Origin: Ceratodon purpureus
Lineage: Eukaryota; Streptophyta; Bryopsida; Pseudoditrichales; Ditrichaceae
DNA length: 64,000 nt
NCBI GenBank assembly: GCA_014871385.1
Contig: CM026428.1
Coordinates: 5,869,471-5,933,470 of the forward strand
Direction: 5' to 3'
Below the pieces are notes generated by a model. That model was not told the DNA's origin, ran no database searches, and was given only the letters and a program-made list of their open reading frames with translations. The translations under genes were made by a program, and so were the position numbers. Position 1 is the stretch's first letter. Every line of letters begins with the position of its first letter. Positions 58,742 through 64,000 of this stretch are shown piece after piece.

Positions 58742-61700
58742 CCCACTCTTTGCCACCAAGCCTTCCAAGGCAGGGAAAAATGACAAGATTGATAAGCTTA
58801 ATCAAATAAGCTCAAACTGTTGCACAAGGCAAGGTCATGGCGTATCTTCCTGTCACCCAGTAGGCCCACTTACACCAAAATTTCTGAAAGTCTCCACCTG
58901 CTGCGGTAAACGGAAAACCCTTGACGACCATGGTTTCTGGATAAGTCCCACCTGCACCGACAATGAATTGCCGTCAATCTTCATAACTAGCTGTCGGAGA
59001 GAACTCATTTGCAGTAAACTGGCGTGTCTCCACATGCAGGATTTTTAAAGGCGCCTCTTAGAGTCGTAGAAAACGTGAGCAACGATCACCTTATGACCTC
59101 AATCATATCATTTTCTTCATTTCGGGTCTCCAGCACTTGCTTGCATAAAACTAGCCTGCACACCGCAACATGATTTTAATGTAATGTTAACATACGTTCC
59201 AATAATTTGCTATTCAAGCATACTGTAAAGAGTAAGAACAATACCAGCTGCAGGCGCTAAAATCACCTGAAAATCCCGACGTGGGGCGCTGTTGATCCTC
59301 GCTTAGGACTATTACGCAGTAACGGTGGAGACCTGAAGACTGGATCAGCGTCACCATACATAATCTTCTTTAATATACTCAGGCAGGTAATGCAGCTTTC
59401 ATGATTCCGAATACCTCCCACTTCGCATCCAGAACGATGCTACGCACCAAGAATTTGCTCCCTCAAGCATCTTATTAAACTTCCACGCTATGGCAACTGG
59501 AACTCCTCTACACGAAGTGGCATCTAGCTACAAGGACGAACCAAATTAGCCGACACTCTCTTCTCCAAAGTCTAGCTACAAGCTAAGCCATGACAGGTTT
59601 CCCTGTCCAAAAAGCTGACCCTGACCTTTCGAGGCCCGCTGTATCAAGTCTCGTGAACTGTTGAGTGAAAGGCCGATGACGTGATTGGTGAAGGTGCACT
59701 TCACTGTATCGAGTAGCTTAGCTGTACCGTTGCAGATATTTAATCAAACTGCAACGAAATCGTTCATTAAGAGTGGAGAATACAGCTCGAAATACGACGA
59801 AGTGGGGGAAAGGGTCAGAAGTGGGAGAAGAAGAGTGGGCTTGTAGATTTGCAAATGCGCTTTAAGAGCATGTACCGATACACATTCCCAGGACTCCAAG
59901 CGTTGGAACAACTGCTGGCAGTTAGCCGAAGCTGACCCTTTCCCGTATCATCCGTCCACCTCCAATCTGCCGTTATCTAGCCCGCCTACTTACGGCACAG
60001 GACACTTCTGTACCGATATATCCGTGTTATAGCCTCACCGCTGACACAAGCCCATTCGACCTGCTGCAAATCTTTGCCGTTCTTTCATTGAATCCGCTCC
60101 ATCCTTTTAACCACCGCACAACGTTAGCCACCGGCAAACTTGGAAATGAATGTCCTTAACAGGAAGGGTAACGGACCTCTTAAACATCCGTTAGCAAACT
60201 GCAGCGAGGAGGCATCAGCTGGAAATAACACATTCACGGGAATGTAGTGGGTGCGTTGTGTGGATTTAACGGTACGCTGCTCAATCCCCTCATCAGTTGA
60301 TAGCGCAAGCACTTACAAGGCTGATTGCTGTGAGGGTTGGAAACAGCGTGCGCCGCTTGACACCCACTTCTATCTTCAACCGACGCTCTCTCCCTCCCAG
60401 CTCCGTGATGCCTTGAGACTCAGCTTCATCTATACGCTGTCGTATACACGGCTGCAAAAGTTCGATTCCAAAAGTAACATCAGAGCTACAACTACCATGG
60501 CAAGCCTCTTCCTCACTGCCTCTGCGACACCTTATCCCGAAAGTCGCAACACCTCCAATCCGTCGTTCTCATTATTAAGTGGCGAGGTGCATGGATGCAA
60601 CTGAACATAGCAAATTGCATAACGGAACAGTACACAGTATTGTGGATTCTGCAGATGGAAGTTGTTATGCCTGCGTCGGGGAGGTCTCACGGTTCTCAAC
60701 AAAGGTTTCATCACTCATGCCTGGAGTCAAAGGCAGTTCTAAGCTCCACCTGCAGCAAAACCAACTGCTATAGTTTGCTCTGTCTCCAAAATACTCGTAA
60801 CTCAGTCTGCAAATGTCATCAGAACCTTGTCCAAATTACAACTAATAGGGAGAGTTTTCTCACTTCAGCCTGGTTTCTCGGAAAGGCATTTTCATATAAA
60901 ATCGCAGATCATTTTCTGCTTCCCTTGCTGTCCATTCAGCATGCCAGCAAGAACCTTCATTTCTTGTAAATCCCAGCTTCTTCAAAATAACGAAAATCCA
61001 CAACACTTCTGGCAAACCTGCGGGTTGAAGTAGAAACCGCTGTTAGACATCAGTGCCAGTTCTGGACCCGTCATAAAAGCAAACACGACAATCTATCCTG
61101 ATTCATAACAGAAGAAAGTGCTTCCACATGGAGTGTCCATTTTCTGACTTCAGCTTTACTGTGATGCGAGAAGTGATCCATGTCTTGAACTGCTCATCCA
61201 GCTATGTTCAATCGAAAAAACAACGGTGCATCACACATGTGATCGTTTATAGCCAAATGAACAAAATGATAATATAAGAGGTGGAATGAGGGTATTAGAA
61301 AAAGAAAATTCCGTAAATCGCGTTTGTTACAACTGCAGGCTTTGGTATACCTGACCGATCAAGATCAAAGTATCGGAGACTGTCAGTAATAGAGGTCATT
61401 CACAGGCTTAAAATCCACAATCGTCAAATAGAACAGATTACGTACTCACCCAAAGCCGCGAAGTCTAGAAGATGCTCGCAATCCATTTTCACGACACTGA
61501 GCAAGTATACAATTGATCACAAAGACACGGGTCCAAGAACACGGAAATTCATAAAACATATCCATGCACCGTAGGAGCTGAAAATGAAACCTGATTTCCT
61601 ATCCAAAGACAGCACTAAGAGTTACAACAACGTTGCCAGAATTTGCAACGATCCGTAACAGCATGGCAATCACCCCACGGACGACCGTACCGTCAACTCA

Positions 61701-61964
61701 TTCTGATACTCAAGAATAGAATTCCTAAAAATCTGAAAACAGGCCATGATAAGCTCGTAATCATGATGATAAAAATCGACATATCAATTTCAGCAGTGGA
61801 TAGCTCAGACTGGGTCATAATCCAGAGGAATAATAGACGACAGTCTCAGCAAATTGAGAGAGTCGATGACAAATCAAGCTGTTTTCATCTAGCAATATTT
61901 GCTGAAAATTATAATGATAATCTGCTTAACAAGAATTGTACCGTTGTTGAACGCTAGAGGAATG
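58742..61964. other. Upstream region of the MYB gene and 3' flank of RRP36
   Basis: About 3.2 kb without a supported gene. The frame upstream of the MYB ATG is open to about 58786, so a spliced 5' leader is likely. Several short ORFs at 60250-61030 have no recognisable features. Confidence 0.45.
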
Positions 61965-63961
61965 TTACACTTGTGGCCGTCTATATGGTATAAATCTATG
62001 ATCCTTGGCGGAATTCTTTTTCCGCCGCTTTTCCATAAATTTGTCGAGCTTTCCACTCGCCTGCAAGACAACACACCCTCGACCATGAGACCACACGTCT
62101 GACGACAACAGTACGCACAATTCAAAGACTCGGCAACGATTTTACTAAAGGAAATGGGGTAAAGTAGTACCTTGAGCTCTTGATACTTCTCAACAAGCTC
62201 TTCTTTCTTTTGCTCAGCTGCATCAAAGGAGCAAATTTGAGATATTAGTAACACGAACAAAGTTGGTCCAATAAAAACAAATTCTTAGCATCTCGACTGA
62301 GAAGAAAGAAAACCTGTCACACATCTTCGACGTGATCCTTTCACAACATAGAATTATGAGCAAGGTCTTACATTTTTTCGGATAAAAGGGTTTCTTCCCC
62401 TGCTTAACAGCCTCTCTTTCTTTACTCCCATGCTGTGCGGCTGCCTCTGCCCGCTTTCGTCGCTGCTGCTCTTCTCTCAGCTCCCTATCCTGTATCGTTC
62501 ATCAACTAAACAGTAAGTAACAATACGTGAAAAGAATCGTCATCCTAAACTAGTCATAAAGCATCTTCAGTGATCTGTTCCAAAAATATATTTCAAGATG
62601 TAACGAAAGGTGAAACGCACAACAACAACTACAAAATTGATGATATTATTATTATTATTATTAATAAAAAAATTAACAAAACTTATAATCAATTCACTAC
62701 ATAAATTGATGATGTTTGTTCAAACTAGTTAAGGCCAATAGAAACACTTCTATAACACACAACCGAATTCCTTAATACTCCTCTTCAGTGATTGCACTAC
62801 GTTCGTAAGGCAAGGTTGGACTGGAGTTCAGAAACATACTATCCACTCGAGGCGTTTTTTTGCCTCTTCCGTATCACCACTACCTTTAGCCAACTCCTTT
62901 TTTAGCCTCTGTACGAAACACAGACGGGAAACCATGTTACCTAACTGAGAATAAACAAGAATCGACTCAAAACGCAGAAAATCAGGTAAATCCAAAAAGA
63001 CATGTTTCCGTTCGGCTTCAAACTAATCACATTGTGTTACTTAAGATTCATAAGACGAGAACAGAAAAATATGACTCTTTGTAGAATTTAACAGCGAATT
63101 TCACATGTTACACACCTGACGCTCAGCAGGAAGTTCTTCATCGTAAATAAAACTGTATGATTTCTTGAACCTGCACTCCAATAGCATGAATACCTAAATA
63201 AGAAAAACTGAAATAAGTCTAAAATACAGAAGCAGTTGAATGTATAAAGACTACTACATCGCTGGGGACGTAGCCAAGTAAGACCATACAAAGACCATTG
63301 TCTTAAAACCATTCCTGTGAGCGACTTAATGTTTGATTCTCTCCTCCTGCGTCAGTCTAATGTTTGCCTCCCAACTTTCTGGTAACAAGACGAGATAATT
63401 ACTACGATATAGGTGTTAAATGACACAATTAAGCGGAAACATCTTCTAAACGCTTACTCAACAAACAACAGTACCTAGATTCATCGAATTTTCCACACAA
63501 CGACTCGAATCGAGGGTCTCGAACCTCCTGCATTCAAAACAAGAGACGTAATGCTTCAGCACAGTGCATGCTTACACAAAGAGAGCTCAACCTCAATCTT
63601 CCGGAGTTTGACTGTGAAAATTCAACGAACTACAATGAAGCCATAATCGCAAAAGGACGACACAAGTGCATGCTGAGATGAGCTTTGGCCACTTCAGGTG
63701 AAAAGAATTGAATTGCTATCAAAACCTGAAGCTACGTCAGTTACAAAACACTGAAAGTATTCACAAAACAAAGTTAATCCATTGCGTACATCCTCTAAAA
63801 GCTAAACCTAAGCACGTCGAGAGTTGAACGTCAACCTATCGAGAAACTTTATCTGAGAAACTGTGCTGAAAGCATAAAGGAATATAATGCTTACCCGTTT
63901 GGGTGCCTGAATAACCTCTCGAAAACGCGGCACTGGTTTCTTACTGGTGATCTCCATCGGC
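61965..63961 (-). CDS. RRP36: RRP36-like rRNA-processing protein, 5' end beyond the window
   Basis: Seven exons join in phase: 63961-63895, 63527-63475, 63170-63116, 62908-62840, 62489-62372, 62217-62171 and 62060-61965 (stop). The visible 167 residues contain the signature order of the RRP36 (DUF947) family: SKKPVPRFREVI, then EVRDPRFESLCGKFDES, FKKSYSFIYDEELPAERQ, AKKRLEWI, EQQRRKRAEAAAQ, GKKPFYPKK, KYQELKASGKLDKFMEKRRKKN and DHRFIPYRR. RRP36 is a nucleolar component of the SSU processome needed for early 18S pre-rRNA cleavages. An acceptor immediately precedes 63961 and the frame continues upstream of the first visible Met, so that Met (63957) is probably internal and further exons lie to the right. 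Confidence 0.93.
62644..62664 (+). repeat. (ATT)n microsatellite in an RRP36 intron
   Basis: About seven ATT units within the intron between exons 62908-62840 and 62489-62372. Confidence 0.85.
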
Positions 63962-64000
63962 CTGCAAAATTCACGAGTCACTCAAAGGCCAGAAAGACCA

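Noticed and set aside
1-64000. CRISPR arrays, bacterial operons or rRNA genes
   Set aside because: No regularly spaced identical repeats and no rRNA-like sequence are seen. The intron-rich genes show that this is plant nuclear DNA.

Overview
The window is plant nuclear DNA. Genes are split by many short GT-AG introns, and the families include an R2R3-MYB factor, a leucine-rich-repeat receptor-like protein, a plant-type TM9/nonaspanin, and plant CACTA, Mutator-like and hAT transposons. The sequence does not fix the species. A non-seed land plant such as a bryophyte is my best guess, at low confidence.

Layout. 0-12.3 kb is transposon-derived or poorly known: a CACTA Tnp2-type transposase lacking its 5' part (about 331-2898), an acidic protein gene with an apparent frameshift (4261-5666), several unrecognised ORFs, and a small BRCT-like gene (11356-12259). 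13-19.7 kb is gene-poor, with an unknown ORF carrying a perfect 36-bp tandem duplication and a truncated HTH_psq-type transposase-like ORF. 19.8-25.2 kb holds a 12-exon gene for an 850-residue R3H + G-patch protein (SQS1/Pfa1 type). Two MITEs follow (26.8-27.1 and 27.46-27.67 kb).

The centrepiece is a complete 13,871-bp Mutator-like element at 28114-41984. It has 243-bp terminal inverted repeats differing at only four positions and a perfect 9-bp target-site duplication. It encodes an intact 1126-residue MULE transposase on the + strand and, convergently on the - strand, a large protein ending in a C48 (Ulp1-like) SUMO-protease domain with all catalytic residues. The 8-mer GTGACACT (either orientation) occurs about 27 times across the element, in TIRs, introns, spacer and coding sequence in different frames. 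I found it once in the other 50 kb.

To the right lie a two-exon LRR receptor-like protein (43.35-46.38 kb), a seven-exon TM9/nonaspanin gene on the - strand (47.5-51.5 kb), a GTAC-rich stretch, a head-to-head pair of one ~410-bp MITE family (53.2-54.2 kb), a five-exon R2R3-MYB gene on the - strand (54.86-58.74 kb), and a - strand RRP36 rRNA-processing gene (61.97-63.96 kb) that runs off the right edge.

The host genes (RNA helicase cofactor, cell-surface receptor, Golgi/endosome membrane protein, transcription factor, ribosome biogenesis factor) form no evident pathway. The functional unit is the MULE with its transposase, protease and dispersed DNA motif. Gene models were built by hand from reading frame and GT-AG phase; each multi-exon model marked complete keeps frame throughout.
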